The notes below the pieces were generated by a model. That model searched no databases and was not told the DNA's origin. It saw only the letters and a list, made by a program, of their open reading frames with translations. The position numbers were made by a program, and so were the translations under genes. A stretch of DNA of 35,074 bases from SAR324 cluster bacterium SAR324-CTD7B (GTDB lineage: Bacteria > SAR324 > NAC60-12). Location of the stretch: positions 1 to 35,074 of the forward strand of contig LSNO01000002.1 in NCBI GenBank assembly GCA_002082305.1, in the 5' to 3' direction. Positions 7,871-16,638 of this stretch are shown here, in pieces. Position 1 is the stretch's first letter. Each line of letters begins with the position of its first letter.

Positions 7871-8593
7871 TTAAAATCCAAAGCCCGTCATAATAAATCC
7901 AGTTTCCTGAAGAAAATAGACTATCAATCCACCAAGACAAAGAAACGGTGCAAAGGGAATTTGGGTTTGCAGCAGATCCGGAATGTTCTGATTTACCTTT
8001 CTTTGTCTGAGCAATGAAATTCCGCCAATAATGATTCCGCTCAAAGCTGCAATCAGCAGGACCGTTCCCAGTCCCTGCCAGCCAACCCACAAACCAATCA
8101 AACCAAGCACTGCAGCATCACCTTCACCCAGTCCCTGACGGTGGCGGAAAGTTTCATACAAAAAACCAATGAAATAAAGAATTCCGGCTCCAATCAGCAA
8201 TCCGGTCAGGGAATTCAGCATTTCTTGAGGCGCAAAAAATGAAAGCCATAACAAACGCAGTCCCATTGCCAAAGCTATCAGCCGTCCTTCTATCAATAGA
8301 GTTTTTCTGTCAATCCAGGCAATTCCAACAAGTGCTGTGATTAAAATAAGATCATTTAGAAGTTCAGGGCTCCACTGCCTCCATTCACTGAGGGCCGCGG
8401 CCGTAATCGTCATTCCAATATAAATTCCCCAGTGCGAAAAAAGTTTTGAAAATTTTTCGGCATTTTCCTGCAAAAGTTCCTCCGGTTCAGCTACGGATAA
8501 CCTCCGGACAAAACTCATCACCCAGCGTTCAAGCATCCAGGCTAATCCAAATCCAATGATTGCGCCTCCGGCAAGGTTGGTTATTTCCTGCAT
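7871..8593 (-). CDS. Prepilin peptidase-like aspartic protease (A24), no methylase domain
   Basis: A 240-residue membrane protein with about 7 hydrophobic segments. The two catalytic aspartates of the A24 family can be seen: Asp95 in ITALVGIAWIDRK and Asp159 in the GxGD motif GLGEGDAAVL. The C-terminal PFAPFLCLGG matches the PilD/GspO end. These enzymes cut the leader from type IV pilin-like precursors at the inner membrane. The usual N-terminal cytosolic loop with paired CxxC zinc ligands, which serves N-methylation, is missing; only an unrelated loop (residues 30-50) remains. It may be a cleavage-only peptidase of the CpaA/FlaK kind. No pilus genes are in the window. It converges on the zinc-ribbon gene with an 11-base gap. 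Confidence 0.82.
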   Translation of the reverse strand: MQEITNLAGGAIIGFGLAWMLERWVMSFVRRLSVAEPEELLQENAEKFSKLFSHWGIYIGMTITAAALSEWRQWSPELLNDLILITALVGIAWIDRKTLLIEGRLIALAMGLRLLWLSFFAPQEMLNSLTGLLIGAGILYFIGFLYETFRHRQGLGEGDAAVLGLIGLWVGWQGLGTVLLIAALSGIIIGGISLLRQRKVNQNIPDLLQTQIPFAPFLCLGGLIVYFLQETGFIMTGFGF

Positions 8594-8697
8594 TAAGGAT
8601 TATGGTTTTAGTTTTAGCAATTTATGAAACTGAGGAATCGTTGGGTATTTCCGTCAGGCACGGACTTAATTAAAGTACTCTCTGTTGCCATCATTTT

Positions 8698-9618
8698 TCA
8701 GTGGCTTGTGAATCTTACTTTAAGCAATCCATCCTGAACATCATTATAGCCGCTTTGATCCATTATTGAATGTAAGGTAACAGTACCCTCAAATGTACGG
8801 TCGTTTGAACGGGGCGGTGCAACTTCAATGGTGGTCTTTGCCTTGCCGTCCTTGTTGAGCCGGATGGAATCAGGTATCTTCAAATTGTAGTAGTTACTTT
8901 TTAAATATACCGAACCGGGACGATCTACAGGACGATCTGTGCCGTATCGGACTATCTGAAAATGCAGATTTAGTTTTAGGGATTCCTTTCCCTTAAAAAC
9001 CGGTGCTGAAGGTTCAATCCAGAGTTTCAGCTGATTCGGAATCAGACTAATTTTTTGTGGTAAAAAGTCGTTTTTCCGGACTTGATAGAGTCGTTGACCT
9101 GCAAGTAATTTAACGGAGGAACTCTTGTTAGAAACCTTGGCCATTCCGGAGGGTACAGCAATGTCAATTCCGGTTTTTTCCCTTGAAAATCTCAGAGAGG
9201 CATCTGAAAGCTGCAACCGCATACCTCCACCGCCGATTTCTACAGGATTTTTTCCGCGCACAAAATGTCCCCAAAAACTACCTGTATGCAAGAACAGTCG
9301 ATAACGCACCCAACGGTAGTTCCGGCTTTTTTTTGCGCCGATCGTTAGTTCTGTCTCACCAAACAATCGGACTTCGGAACCATCATTAAAAAATATAGTT
9401 GCCCTTCCTTTTTTTTCTGTCCGGACCCTGTAACGGCGCAGCAACATTTGTCCGTTGAAACCCTCAGTCATTTTTTTGGAGTACCCGGCTTTCACTTTAG
9501 ATTTTATCCGGGAAAGTACAGCTAAAGCCGGAACAGTTTTTGCCGGAGAAAGAACCGGAACGGTACTGCTCAGCAGAAAAAAACTGATCGTTAAAACACA
9601 CCGGCGGATGGATTGCAT
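8698..9618 (-). CDS. Exported FecR-domain protein
   Basis: I start at MQSIRRCV (ATG 9618) because a Sec signal peptide follows directly (RRCVLTISFFLLSSTVPVLS, cleavage near residue 26) and because the longer frame to 9696 would overlap the hydrolase gene. The mature protein of about 280 residues begins with a FecR-like beta domain (KGRATIFFNDGSEVRLFGET, then a SFWGHFV-type strand) and then a C-terminal part that looks like an Ig/CARDB-type beta fold (residues about 200-306). Such FecR proteins outside sigma-factor loci are often envelope beta-sandwich proteins of unknown role. It is the last gene of the thrC-acyltransferase-hydrolase group. Confidence 0.7.
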   Translation of the reverse strand: MQSIRRCVLTISFFLLSSTVPVLSPAKTVPALAVLSRIKSKVKAGYSKKMTEGFNGQMLLRRYRVRTEKKGRATIFFNDGSEVRLFGETELTIGAKKSRNYRWVRYRLFLHTGSFWGHFVRGKNPVEIGGGGMRLQLSDASLRFSREKTGIDIAVPSGMAKVSNKSSSVKLLAGQRLYQVRKNDFLPQKISLIPNQLKLWIEPSAPVFKGKESLKLNLHFQIVRYGTDRPVDRPGSVYLKSNYYNLKIPDSIRLNKDGKAKTTIEVAPPRSNDRTFEGTVTLHSIMDQSGYNDVQDGLLKVRFTSH

Positions 9619-9632
9619 GTTATTGCGAAGAT

Positions 9633-10409
9633 TCAGTTTGAGCGTTCCCGACGGGTGAATTCCAGCAGAGGTTTTATAATTAAATCGGAACTCCACAGTC
9701 CGTGGCTATGTGTAACTTTGGGAAGGATCACATAACGTCCGTTGCGCAAACGCTTACCGGCATCCCGTACAGATAAAAATCGTGGTTCTGCCTTGGCGGT
9801 AAAAAGTAAAGTAGTGGTTCCCAGTGATTTCAAATCATCACCCAAACCTTCCCAGTTAATGGATGCTTCCAGACCGAGTGCGTAAGCTTCCGAATTGCCT
9901 TCCAGAATAAGCTTTTCCTGTTCTTCAGATAAATGATCTAAAGAGTGCCATTGCTGAAGATAGGCACTCACATTCCCTGAGCGCAGTTTATCCAGTTTTT
10001 CTGCCAGATATTTTGCTTCTTCCAGTTCCTGGTAAGGCTGTGCACCTACAGAAATCAATGAGCGAATTCGTCGGGGAAATTCTTTGGACATTTGAAATCC
10101 AACCTGAGCACCCAAACCGACACCAAAAAAAAATGCAAAATCGGCCTGTACTTCACGCATAATGTCCAGTATGTGCCTGATCCTGGAAGAAATGGTGTAG
10201 TGCGAAGAATCCTCGGGGGCATCGCTTAAACCTTGCCCGAGAGGTTCAATCATTACCAGCCGAAAATCCTTTTCCAACTGCCTCACATATCCTTCTTCCT
10301 TCCAGGCACTCATGGGGATCAAATGAGGAGGATGCAGCAACATCCAAGGACCTTTATCTCCAGCAAGTTCATAATGAATCTTTTGTTTATTTGAAACAAC
10401 AATTGACAT
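9633..10409 (-). CDS. Alpha/beta-hydrolase fold protein lacking the nucleophile serine
   Basis: The 258 residues follow the alpha/beta-hydrolase layout: an oxyanion region near LLHPPHL (24-30), a GQGLSD segment (58-63), the nucleophile elbow at 96-100 and a late His in KVTHSHGLW. The elbow reads GVGLG instead of GxSxG, so the expected Ser98 is Gly. The acid residue is also not obvious. The protein may be non-catalytic, a binding or scaffold protein, or it may use another chemistry. It sits between the LpxL-like acyltransferase and the FecR protein on the same strand with a gap of about 30 bases, probably one operon. Fold is fairly sure; function is unknown. Confidence 0.75.
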   Translation of the reverse strand: MSIVVSNKQKIHYELAGDKGPWMLLHPPHLIPMSAWKEEGYVRQLEKDFRLVMIEPLGQGLSDAPEDSSHYTISSRIRHILDIMREVQADFAFFFGVGLGAQVGFQMSKEFPRRIRSLISVGAQPYQELEEAKYLAEKLDKLRSGNVSAYLQQWHSLDHLSEEQEKLILEGNSEAYALGLEASINWEGLGDDLKSLGTTTLLFTAKAEPRFLSVRDAGKRLRNGRYVILPKVTHSHGLWSSDLIIKPLLEFTRRERSN

Positions 10410-10439
10410 ATTTCAGCTAAATTATTCAGGTTTTAAGTT

Positions 10440-11498
10440 TCAGGCTTTAATGTGTTTCCCTGAGTCAAGTCTCTCCAGGAACTGTATTTCGTTTTGCTCT
10501 AATTCTTCCATTTTCTGCCGTTCGTCTTCAGAAGGACGATGTCTCCATCGGCGGTGGAACCAAGCCCATTGCTGCGGATTTTCACGTATACGCTGTTCCA
10601 GATGCAGATTCATTTTTCTCGTAACTGCATACACATCCTGTTCCATTTCATGATGTTGACGGACAAAAGTGCCCAGTGTTTCAAATCTCATTTTGAAAGT
10701 TCCATCTGTCTGGCGAATTACATTATAACTCACAACAGCTGCACCGGTTTTCAGGGCAAAGACTGCAGCACCAACAGGAGTTTTTGCCGGAATCCCAAAA
10801 AACGGAACCCATGTACTTAGTACATTTGTATCCTGGTCAATGGCTAAAACCAGCACTTCTTTGTTCCGGAGGCAGCCTAGTAGTTTTCTGATTGCGGCCG
10901 ATGTTCCACGACGTAGAATTTCCATATTTCCATTTTCACGCTGGCTCTCAATAAGTTTGTTAATTCGCGGATCAGGAAAATTCGTTGTTGCGGCTTTCAT
11001 CTTCAGGCCTGTGCGTCGTGCATATGCAGAAATCAATTCCCAGTTCCCTGTGTGCATGGCCAATAGAATAACACCTTTTTCCGCGTGAATTGCATTTGTC
11101 AGCGCTTCCTCATTTTCAACCTGAAGCAAATTAGCTTCATCGTGTAAAATCTGCGGTAAGCTCAAGAACTCGAAAAGCATTTGTCCAAATTGACCAAAAC
11201 ACTCCTTCGTCCATTGTCTACGCTGAGCCGCGTCTATTTCCGGAAAAATCAGTTCAAGCTGTTTTTCGACAATTCCCCGATCTTTTCTGAGCACCATAAA
11301 AGCTAAACTTCCGATTACGCGTCCCAATTTTTGTAATTGTTTTAGAGACAGTCTTCTCCCCAAATACAATCCAAAACGGAACACTGCGTACTCAACTCCA
11401 CGTCTCAGCGAAGTTGTCCAAGCCGGACGATTTTTTTTAAATTCATCGTATGTCGGCTCAAGGATTTTAGATTCTGTTTCTAGACTGTCAGAACTCAA
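10440..11498 (-). CDS. LpxL/HtrB-family lipid A acyltransferase
   Basis: This 352-residue protein belongs to the lysophospholipid acyltransferase superfamily that adds secondary acyl chains to Kdo-lipid A at the inner membrane. The catalytic H(x4)E motif is clear (HTGNWE, His149 and Glu154). The downstream block AIDQDTNVLSTWVPFFG and the late ENPQQWAWFHRRW are characteristic of LpxL/LpxM. A hydrophobic anchor lies near residues 35-75. A hydrophilic tail of about 35 residues (RHRPSEDERQ onward) is longer than in E. coli LpxL. The gene follows thrC by about 45 bases. It could be LpxL or LpxM in role, and acyl specificity cannot be read from the sequence. Confidence 0.9.
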   Translation of the reverse strand: MSSDSLETESKILEPTYDEFKKNRPAWTTSLRRGVEYAVFRFGLYLGRRLSLKQLQKLGRVIGSLAFMVLRKDRGIVEKQLELIFPEIDAAQRRQWTKECFGQFGQMLFEFLSLPQILHDEANLLQVENEEALTNAIHAEKGVILLAMHTGNWELISAYARRTGLKMKAATTNFPDPRINKLIESQRENGNMEILRRGTSAAIRKLLGCLRNKEVLVLAIDQDTNVLSTWVPFFGIPAKTPVGAAVFALKTGAAVVSYNVIRQTDGTFKMRFETLGTFVRQHHEMEQDVYAVTRKMNLHLEQRIRENPQQWAWFHRRWRHRPSEDERQKMEELEQNEIQFLERLDSGKHIKA

Positions 11499-11542
11499 AT
11501 TTAGCTATCGTCTGTCTGTTTCAGTTATCATGGCTAAGGCTG

Positions 11543-12934
11543 TTAACTCCGGGCTTCGAGCGTTTCGAGCACCACTTGCTTTATCGTTTCCGGATCAGCC
11601 GCAACCGTTTTAATGCGCGTTTCCAGGTTTGTAAGTTGAGATAATTCATCCGGTAATTCCGGTTCGGAACCCAGGGCCTTCCGGATTGCGTCTCCAAACT
11701 TGGCAGGATGTGCGCAGGCTAAACAAATGACGGGCGTCTGGATATCATTTTTTTCTGCCGCACGAACACCAACTGCAGAATGTGGGTCCAGTAAATATCC
11801 ATTTTCCTGATTAAACCGGCTCACCATTTCCAAAATTTCCTCGTCGTTTACAAGTGCAGATACAAAGTCGTTTTGAGCTTTTTTGAGGAGATCGTTCCCA
11901 AACGCCAATTTACCGTTACTTTCAAAATCATCCATCCAGGACTGCAGTTGTTCAGAGGATCTTCCTGCAAGCTCGAAAAGATAACGTTCAAAATTGCTGG
12001 AAATTTGAATGTCCATTGAGGGACTTAATGTTTCCTTAACTTCAGTTTGTTTGTATTCACCATTGCAGAAAAAGCGGTGCAGAATGTCATTTTCATTTGT
12101 TCCTACAACAAGCTTATCGATTGGCAGGCCCATGCGCCTGGCATAATATCCGGCCAGCACATTGCCAAAATTTCCAGTTGGTACTGCAAAACTAACAAAC
12201 TCGGAATTATCTCTGGTCACTTGAAACCAGGCGTAAAAATAATATACAATTTGTGCCAGAATTCGAGCCCAGTTGATGGAGTTGACTGAACCCAAATGAT
12301 AACTGTGCTTGAATTCCTGATCATTAAAAAGTGCTTTCACAATCGCCTGCGCGTCATCAAATGAACCTTCGATGGCCAGATTGTGGATGTTTGAGTCAAG
12401 AACTGTTGTCATTTGCAATTCCTGAATTGGGCTGACCCGTCCTTTTGGATGAAGCATGAATACATCCACGCCTTTTTTCCCACGCATTCCGTGGATGGCG
12501 GCACTTCCGGTGTCTCCTGAGGTGGCCCCTATAATTCTCAAAGGATGGTCACGCTTTGCCAGGAAACACTCAAAAAGGTTGCCTAAAAACTGCAGGGCCA
12601 CGTCTTTGAACGCAAAGGTCGGTCCATGAAACAATTCTAAAATATGAATCTTTCCAACTGATTTAACCGGAGTTATTTTAGGGTGGCGAAAGTTGGTATA
12701 GCTTCTCTGCACCAAAGGTGCGAATTCTTCCCGTGGAATTCGCCCACTGGTAAAGAGCAGCATAATTTCCAGACTCAATTCACTAAAACTTAATGCTCTC
12801 CATTCGTGGAACTTGCTCTTTACTTGCGGAAATTCATCCGGAACCAGCAAACCGCCGTCGTCTGCAAGCCCCATCATTACTGCCTCCTCAAAAAGAAGGT
12901 TTTTGTCTTGCCCACGTGTACTTGAATAACGCAT
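11543..12934 (-). CDS. thrC: Threonine synthase
   Basis: ThrC is a PLP enzyme that converts O-phosphohomoserine to threonine. The 463-residue protein begins with the family N-terminus MRYSSTRGQ and the DGGLLVPDEFP segment. The PLP lysine is Lys110 in HGPTFAFKDVALQF. The phosphate-binding SGDTGSAA loop and the FAVPTGNFGNVLAGYYA segment are intact. It is the long form of the enzyme seen in E. coli and fungi. Its start faces the exported-protein gene at 13044 across 109 bases. It appears to lead the minus-strand group that continues with the acyltransferase, hydrolase and FecR genes; no other threonine genes are present. Confidence 0.95.
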   Translation of the reverse strand: MRYSSTRGQDKNLLFEEAVMMGLADDGGLLVPDEFPQVKSKFHEWRALSFSELSLEIMLLFTSGRIPREEFAPLVQRSYTNFRHPKITPVKSVGKIHILELFHGPTFAFKDVALQFLGNLFECFLAKRDHPLRIIGATSGDTGSAAIHGMRGKKGVDVFMLHPKGRVSPIQELQMTTVLDSNIHNLAIEGSFDDAQAIVKALFNDQEFKHSYHLGSVNSINWARILAQIVYYFYAWFQVTRDNSEFVSFAVPTGNFGNVLAGYYARRMGLPIDKLVVGTNENDILHRFFCNGEYKQTEVKETLSPSMDIQISSNFERYLFELAGRSSEQLQSWMDDFESNGKLAFGNDLLKKAQNDFVSALVNDEEILEMVSRFNQENGYLLDPHSAVGVRAAEKNDIQTPVICLACAHPAKFGDAIRKALGSEPELPDELSQLTNLETRIKTVAADPETIKQVVLETLEARS

Positions 12935-12970
12935 TATTTTGTTGTATGTTTGTACTTCTGAAACGGTTTT

Positions 12971-13000
12971 CTGTCACCATTCATTTCGGATGAATGACAG
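12971..13000. promoter_or_regulatory. Inverted repeat in the thrC divergent region
   Basis: CTGTC and GACAG flank a 7-bp inner stem, CATTCAT and ATGAATG, around the loop TTCGG, with a few unpaired bases on the left arm. It lies midway between thrC and the plus-strand gene and could be an operator or an RNA hairpin in either leader. On the plus strand it is followed by TGGTTTTT, so a weak terminator is also possible. Confidence 0.4.
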
Positions 13001-13043
13001 TGGTTTTTCGTATTGGTTAGCAAATCTCCAAGTCAATTGAACG

Positions 13044-13598
13044 ATGTCATTCCCAAAACAAATATTTTTGCTCTTTTTTTTCATTTCTGGCAGCACCCAG
13101 GTTTTTGGGGCATCATTCCCAGTACTTCCGGAGGTTCAAGTCTATCATACTGTTGGAAGTAGAGGAAGCAATTACAGCACCGGAGCACTAGGACTGTCAC
13201 TTCATCTTTATGATGAACCTACCGGTCCCGGACGCTATCTGCACTTGCTGGCTTTAAGCATTCCCGCAAAAACTGCTGCCTGGAAAAGCAGGGTTGGAGA
13301 TCTCTTTTTGAGTGAAAACGGGACCGGTTTTGAAATTGGGGTACATGATCAATGGGTGTCTCCATCCGGGAAAGGGGCAACCTTATCTTTGCGGAAAATC
13401 CAGTGGCCCAAGGTTCGTCAGGGAGACACTGATACAGGGGAAGCAACTTCTGACATTCTTCACATGGGATGGAGTTGGATCTCAGGGACTCCCATTATTA
13501 CGGTGTGGCTTATGGGACTGGATATTGCGACACTGAATCTTCCACATGACCGGAAACTGGAAATGCAGTTTGCACTGGGAATGCGGACGGCTTTTTGA
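13044..13598 (+). CDS. Exported hypothetical protein, outer-membrane-like
   Basis: The 184-residue product starts with a Sec signal peptide (MSFPKQIFLLFFFISGSTQV, cut near residue 23 after VFGA). The mature part is rich in Gly and aromatic residues in alternating patterns (ALGLSLHLY, YLHLLALSI, MQFALGMRTAF) and ends in Phe. A terminal Phe after a beta strand is the usual sorting signal of outer-membrane barrels, so a small barrel such as a lipid-modifying or structural OMP is possible. I recognise no family. It is followed closely by the MaoC gene, with 23 bases between stop and the preferred MaoC start. Confidence 0.6.
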   Translation: MSFPKQIFLLFFFISGSTQVFGASFPVLPEVQVYHTVGSRGSNYSTGALGLSLHLYDEPTGPGRYLHLLALSIPAKTAAWKSRVGDLFLSENGTGFEIGVHDQWVSPSGKGATLSLRKIQWPKVRQGDTDTGEATSDILHMGWSWISGTPIITVWLMGLDIATLNLPHDRKLEMQFALGMRTAF

Positions 13599-13621
13599 TT
13601 ATTATCACATTTAGGAGTTTG

Positions 13622-14101
13622 ATGTCTAAGACCAAGTTGCCAGCTTCAAAGGAGGAGTGGTTTTTTGAGAATTATAAACAAGACGCAGTTTTTGAATTTG
13701 GACCTGTTGAGGTAGAAGAAGAAGAGGTACTCAAATTCGCTAGACGCTATGATCCCCAACCTTTTCACATAGACCCTGAAGCCGCAAAAAAAAGTCCTTA
13801 CAAAGGACTGATCGCGAGTGGCTGGCAGACCTGTGCCTATGTAATGCGGGAGTTGGTTGAGCATTACTTCTCACCGGTTTCCAGTCTGGGCTCTCCGGGG
13901 ATTGATGAACTGCGCTGGATTTTACCGGTGCGTCCGGGAGACAAACTCATGGTCCGAGCCACCATTATCGAAACAAAACTTTCAAGGTCAAAGCCCGACA
14001 GAGGAATTGTCCGCACATTTATTGAGGCCATCAATCAGCAGCAGGAAGTTGTCATGAGCTTTAAATCAGTGAATTTTATGCTTTGCCGTAAAAAAACCTA
14101 G
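13622..14101 (+). CDS. MaoC-like (hot-dog fold) hydratase
   Basis: I start at MSKTKLPA (ATG 13622) because AGGAG lies 5 bases before it; the longer frame from 13595 overlaps the upstream stop. This 159-residue protein has the hydratase-2 motif YDPQPFHIDPEAA followed by SPYKGLIASGW (about residues 40-65), with the catalytic Asp and His of the (R)-specific enoyl-CoA hydratase family. The tail has the second hot-dog strand pattern. It may hydrate an enoyl-CoA in fatty acid or branched-acid breakdown, or act on mesaconyl-type CoA esters. Nothing in the surroundings fixes the substrate. It is in line with the exported protein upstream, possibly one transcript. Confidence 0.85.
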   Translation: MSKTKLPASKEEWFFENYKQDAVFEFGPVEVEEEEVLKFARRYDPQPFHIDPEAAKKSPYKGLIASGWQTCAYVMRELVEHYFSPVSSLGSPGIDELRWILPVRPGDKLMVRATIIETKLSRSKPDRGIVRTFIEAINQQQEVVMSFKSVNFMLCRKKT

Positions 14102-14129
14102 GACATCTTCAGATACAATCCATCCTCCT

Positions 14130-14306
14130 TTATTTTCTGAGCAGGTCATCCGTACATTCACAATAATTCTGAGGCTGATTTTTTGCGGCTGCTTTCGCAA
14201 AATTTTGTTTTTGATCGACCTTCTTGGACTGGCTGGGGTCCAGATAGACCTTGCAGTTGCCTTCGAAGAGTGATCTAATAACACCCTGATATTTTAAAAA
14301 TAATTT
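14130..14306 (-). other. Open frame without a normal start, possible small protein or remnant
   Basis: The minus strand is open for 58 codons and ends in TAA at 14132-14130. Its last 45 codons read like a soluble, Lys/Gln-rich protein end with three Cys (LFEGNCKVYLDPSQSKK, then NYCECTDDLLRK) and varied codon use. No ATG, GTG or TTG lies in frame before that part. It could be a remnant that lost its start or chance. An alternative hydrophobic reading on the plus strand is no better supported. Confidence 0.25.
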
Positions 14307-14321
14307 TCAAAAAGTATAGTT

Positions 14322-15797
14322 TTGCTTGATCCTACAGTCCTAATATTTTTAAGCAGCGGCCTTTTCCTGGGCTGGTCACTTGGTGCAAACGATGCAGCCA
14401 ACGTGTTCGGCACTGCGGTTGGCAGCCGTATGGTTCGATTTACAACTGCGGCACTGATTTGCGGTGTATTTGTTGTTCTGGGTGCCTTTTTCAGCGGAAC
14501 TGGTGCAGCGCTGACATTAGGTAAACTTGGGGCGGTAAATGCGCTTGGGGGCTCATTCATGGCTGCGTTGGCTGCAGGATTGACAGTTCTTTGGATGACA
14601 AAACTCGGACTCCCTGTCTCAACCAGCCAGGCCATCATTGGTTCAATAATCGGCTGGAACTTGTTCAGTGATTCTTACACAGATATTTCTTCTTTACTGA
14701 AGATTCTCTCGACCTGGATCATTTGTCCTTTGCTTTCCGCAGTCATTGCTGCTCTTTTGTTTACATTGGCAAAGATTTTTGTACGAAAAATTGGTGTTGG
14801 GCTGATCCGTATGGATGGCTATACCAGGCTTGCTTTGATCCTTGCCGGAGCTTTTGGTGCCTACAGTCTGGGAGCAAATAACATTGCCAACGTGATGGGA
14901 GTTTTTGTGCCTGTGGCTCCGTTTCCCGATTTGCAGTTTGGTCAAGATTTTAGTGTTTCTTCCGCACAGCAACTATTTTTAGTGGGGGGTCTGGCTATTG
15001 CGGTAGGCGTCTTCACATATTCCAAGCGGGTTATGATGACAGTCGGCTCAGAACTGATGACGCTCACTCCACTGGCAGCCTGGGTAGCAGTAATGTCACA
15101 CTCGATTGTCCTCTTCCTTTTTGCTTCTGAGCGCCTGGAACAACTGCTGGCAAACATGTCGCTACCTACCATTCCACTGGTTCCTGTTTCAAGTTCCCAA
15201 GCAGTGGTTGGAGCGGTGATTGGAATTGGAATGCTGCAGGGTGGAAGAGAAATTCAGTGGCCGCGAATTTACGGTATAGTCAGAGGCTGGGTCATCACGC
15301 CTGTGATTTCCTGTTTACTTTGTTTTGTCGGATTGTATTTTCTGCAAAACGTTTTCCAACAAGAAGTACAGCGTGAATCAAACTATTTGCTGTCAACTCG
15401 TGTTCTAGAAAAATTTCAAAAAGAAGGAATTGAGACAACCGGTTTGAATCAACTGTCAGATTCAACATTCAGTAGTTCTGCTGAGCTGGTAAGGGCAGTA
15501 AGTTCTATAGTACCTTTGTCCAGTCAGCAGGGCCTTAAAGTGGTAGAGTTTTCGTTACAGAAAAGTCTGCTCATCACTCAGGAAAAAATTGCTTCCATGG
15601 ATAAAAAAGGTCTCTCTTCAATTCAACTGGATGCCTTGAACCAACTGCAGGGTCAAACCTTTAATTTCCCCTGGCAATTAGGAGATTCTCTGGCGGAAAT
15701 CAGTTCAGAATGGGAGGTCCGCGGAGGTGGGCTGAAGAACAAACTGCATGACCGCAAAATTAAACAAAAATTAGCTTATTTATATCGAAATTTTTAA
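14322..15797 (+). CDS. PiT-family inorganic phosphate permease
   Basis: A 491-residue membrane protein with the two internal repeats of the PiT (PHO-4) family: GANDAANVFGTAVGSR at residues 21-36 and GANNIANVMG near 187. These ion/phosphate signature repeats, along with SQAIIGSIIGW and SSQAVVGAVIG, define a low-affinity phosphate (or sulfate-type) symporter in the inner membrane. The last 120 residues form a hydrophilic, helical C-terminal extension (after about residue 350), longer than in E. coli PitA. The likely start is TTG at 14322: no ATG is in frame after a TAA at 14301, and no strong Shine-Dalgarno is seen. The DUF47 gene follows after 11 bases, the usual PiT partner. Confidence 0.9.
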   Translation: MLDPTVLIFLSSGLFLGWSLGANDAANVFGTAVGSRMVRFTTAALICGVFVVLGAFFSGTGAALTLGKLGAVNALGGSFMAALAAGLTVLWMTKLGLPVSTSQAIIGSIIGWNLFSDSYTDISSLLKILSTWIICPLLSAVIAALLFTLAKIFVRKIGVGLIRMDGYTRLALILAGAFGAYSLGANNIANVMGVFVPVAPFPDLQFGQDFSVSSAQQLFLVGGLAIAVGVFTYSKRVMMTVGSELMTLTPLAAWVAVMSHSIVLFLFASERLEQLLANMSLPTIPLVPVSSSQAVVGAVIGIGMLQGGREIQWPRIYGIVRGWVITPVISCLLCFVGLYFLQNVFQQEVQRESNYLLSTRVLEKFQKEGIETTGLNQLSDSTFSSSAELVRAVSSIVPLSSQQGLKVVEFSLQKSLLITQEKIASMDKKGLSSIQLDALNQLQGQTFNFPWQLGDSLAEISSEWEVRGGGLKNKLHDRKIKQKLAYLYRNF

Positions 15798-15808
15798 CGG
15801 AGAGAAAG

Positions 15809-16465
15809 ATGAATCCTTTGAGTTTGTTTTTTAAAAAACAGTATGCAGTAGAAGAAAAAATACAGCGACTTTTGCGTTACCTGGAAGATATGGGGCAACT
15901 TTATCGGGGAGCTTATGAGGCATATCTGGATGGAAGCTATGACGATTTTGCTCAACGCAATGAAGATCTCAACAAAATTGAAAAAGAAATGGACGATCTG
16001 GGACTTCAGATTCAAATGACACTGATGCGAGAATCTTTGATGCCGGATTCCAGGGATGACCTACTCTGGTTTTTGACCAAGCTGGATAAAGTCCCCAGTA
16101 GCTTCAAGCATTCACTGGGCGCTATAGCTATAGAAAAACCTGAGATCCCTCAAGACTTTCAGGATCCACTGAAAAAAATGCTGGCTCACACCCATGATGC
16201 AGTAAAAGCTCTGGCTCATGCCACAGATTCACTATTTACAGATTTGAGGGCTGTCCGACAGCATGTGGAAGAGGTTGGGCGTCAGGAGAGTGAAGTCGAC
16301 AAGGTAGAGTATAAACTGCTGAGAACAGTTTTTGAGAATGAAAAATTTGAACTGGCACGGCAGTATCAACTGAAAGGCATTTTGAAGCAGTTGGGTGCAG
16401 TCACCAATCTTGCTGAAGACGTTGCGGATGCAGTACTTATTCTGGCCACCAAGCACTCGGCTTGA
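15809..16465 (+). CDS. DUF47 / PhoU-like regulator of phosphate transport
   Basis: The 218-residue, all-helical, acidic protein begins MNPLSLFFKKQYAVEEKIQR and contains the paired helix repeats of the DUF47 (PhoU_div, TIGR00153) family, ending in AVTNLAEDVADAVLILA. DUF47 proteins are cytoplasmic partners almost always encoded next to PiT permeases and thought to gate or control them. That is exactly the case here, 11 bases after the PiT stop, with GGAG before the ATG. A weak hairpin with a T-run at 16501-16525 may end the two-gene transcript. Metal-binding acidic residues of PhoU relatives seem present but were not mapped. Confidence 0.9.
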   Translation: MNPLSLFFKKQYAVEEKIQRLLRYLEDMGQLYRGAYEAYLDGSYDDFAQRNEDLNKIEKEMDDLGLQIQMTLMRESLMPDSRDDLLWFLTKLDKVPSSFKHSLGAIAIEKPEIPQDFQDPLKKMLAHTHDAVKALAHATDSLFTDLRAVRQHVEEVGRQESEVDKVEYKLLRTVFENEKFELARQYQLKGILKQLGAVTNLAEDVADAVLILATKHSA

Positions 16466-16500
16466 AAAATAAGTTCTCTTTGGTCAGCAGGTACTGAGTT

Positions 16501-16525
16501 ACTCCTTTAAGAGGAAGAGTTTTTT
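16501..16525 (+). terminator. Weak terminator after the PiT-DUF47 pair
   Basis: ACT-CCT pairs with AGG and AGT around the loop TTAAG (a three-base bulge on the right arm), followed by six T. It lies about 35 bases past the DUF47 stop. The stem is short, so read-through into tctA is plausible. Confidence 0.4.
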
Positions 16526-16638
16526 CTGAAGTTTATTAGGTTTTTAATTTCGCCAGAGGTTGGTGCTTGTTTAAGTATGCTCAAATGGTTATAGTACTTT
16601 GAACTCAATCCATTTTAAGAATAACCTGTAAAGATTTT

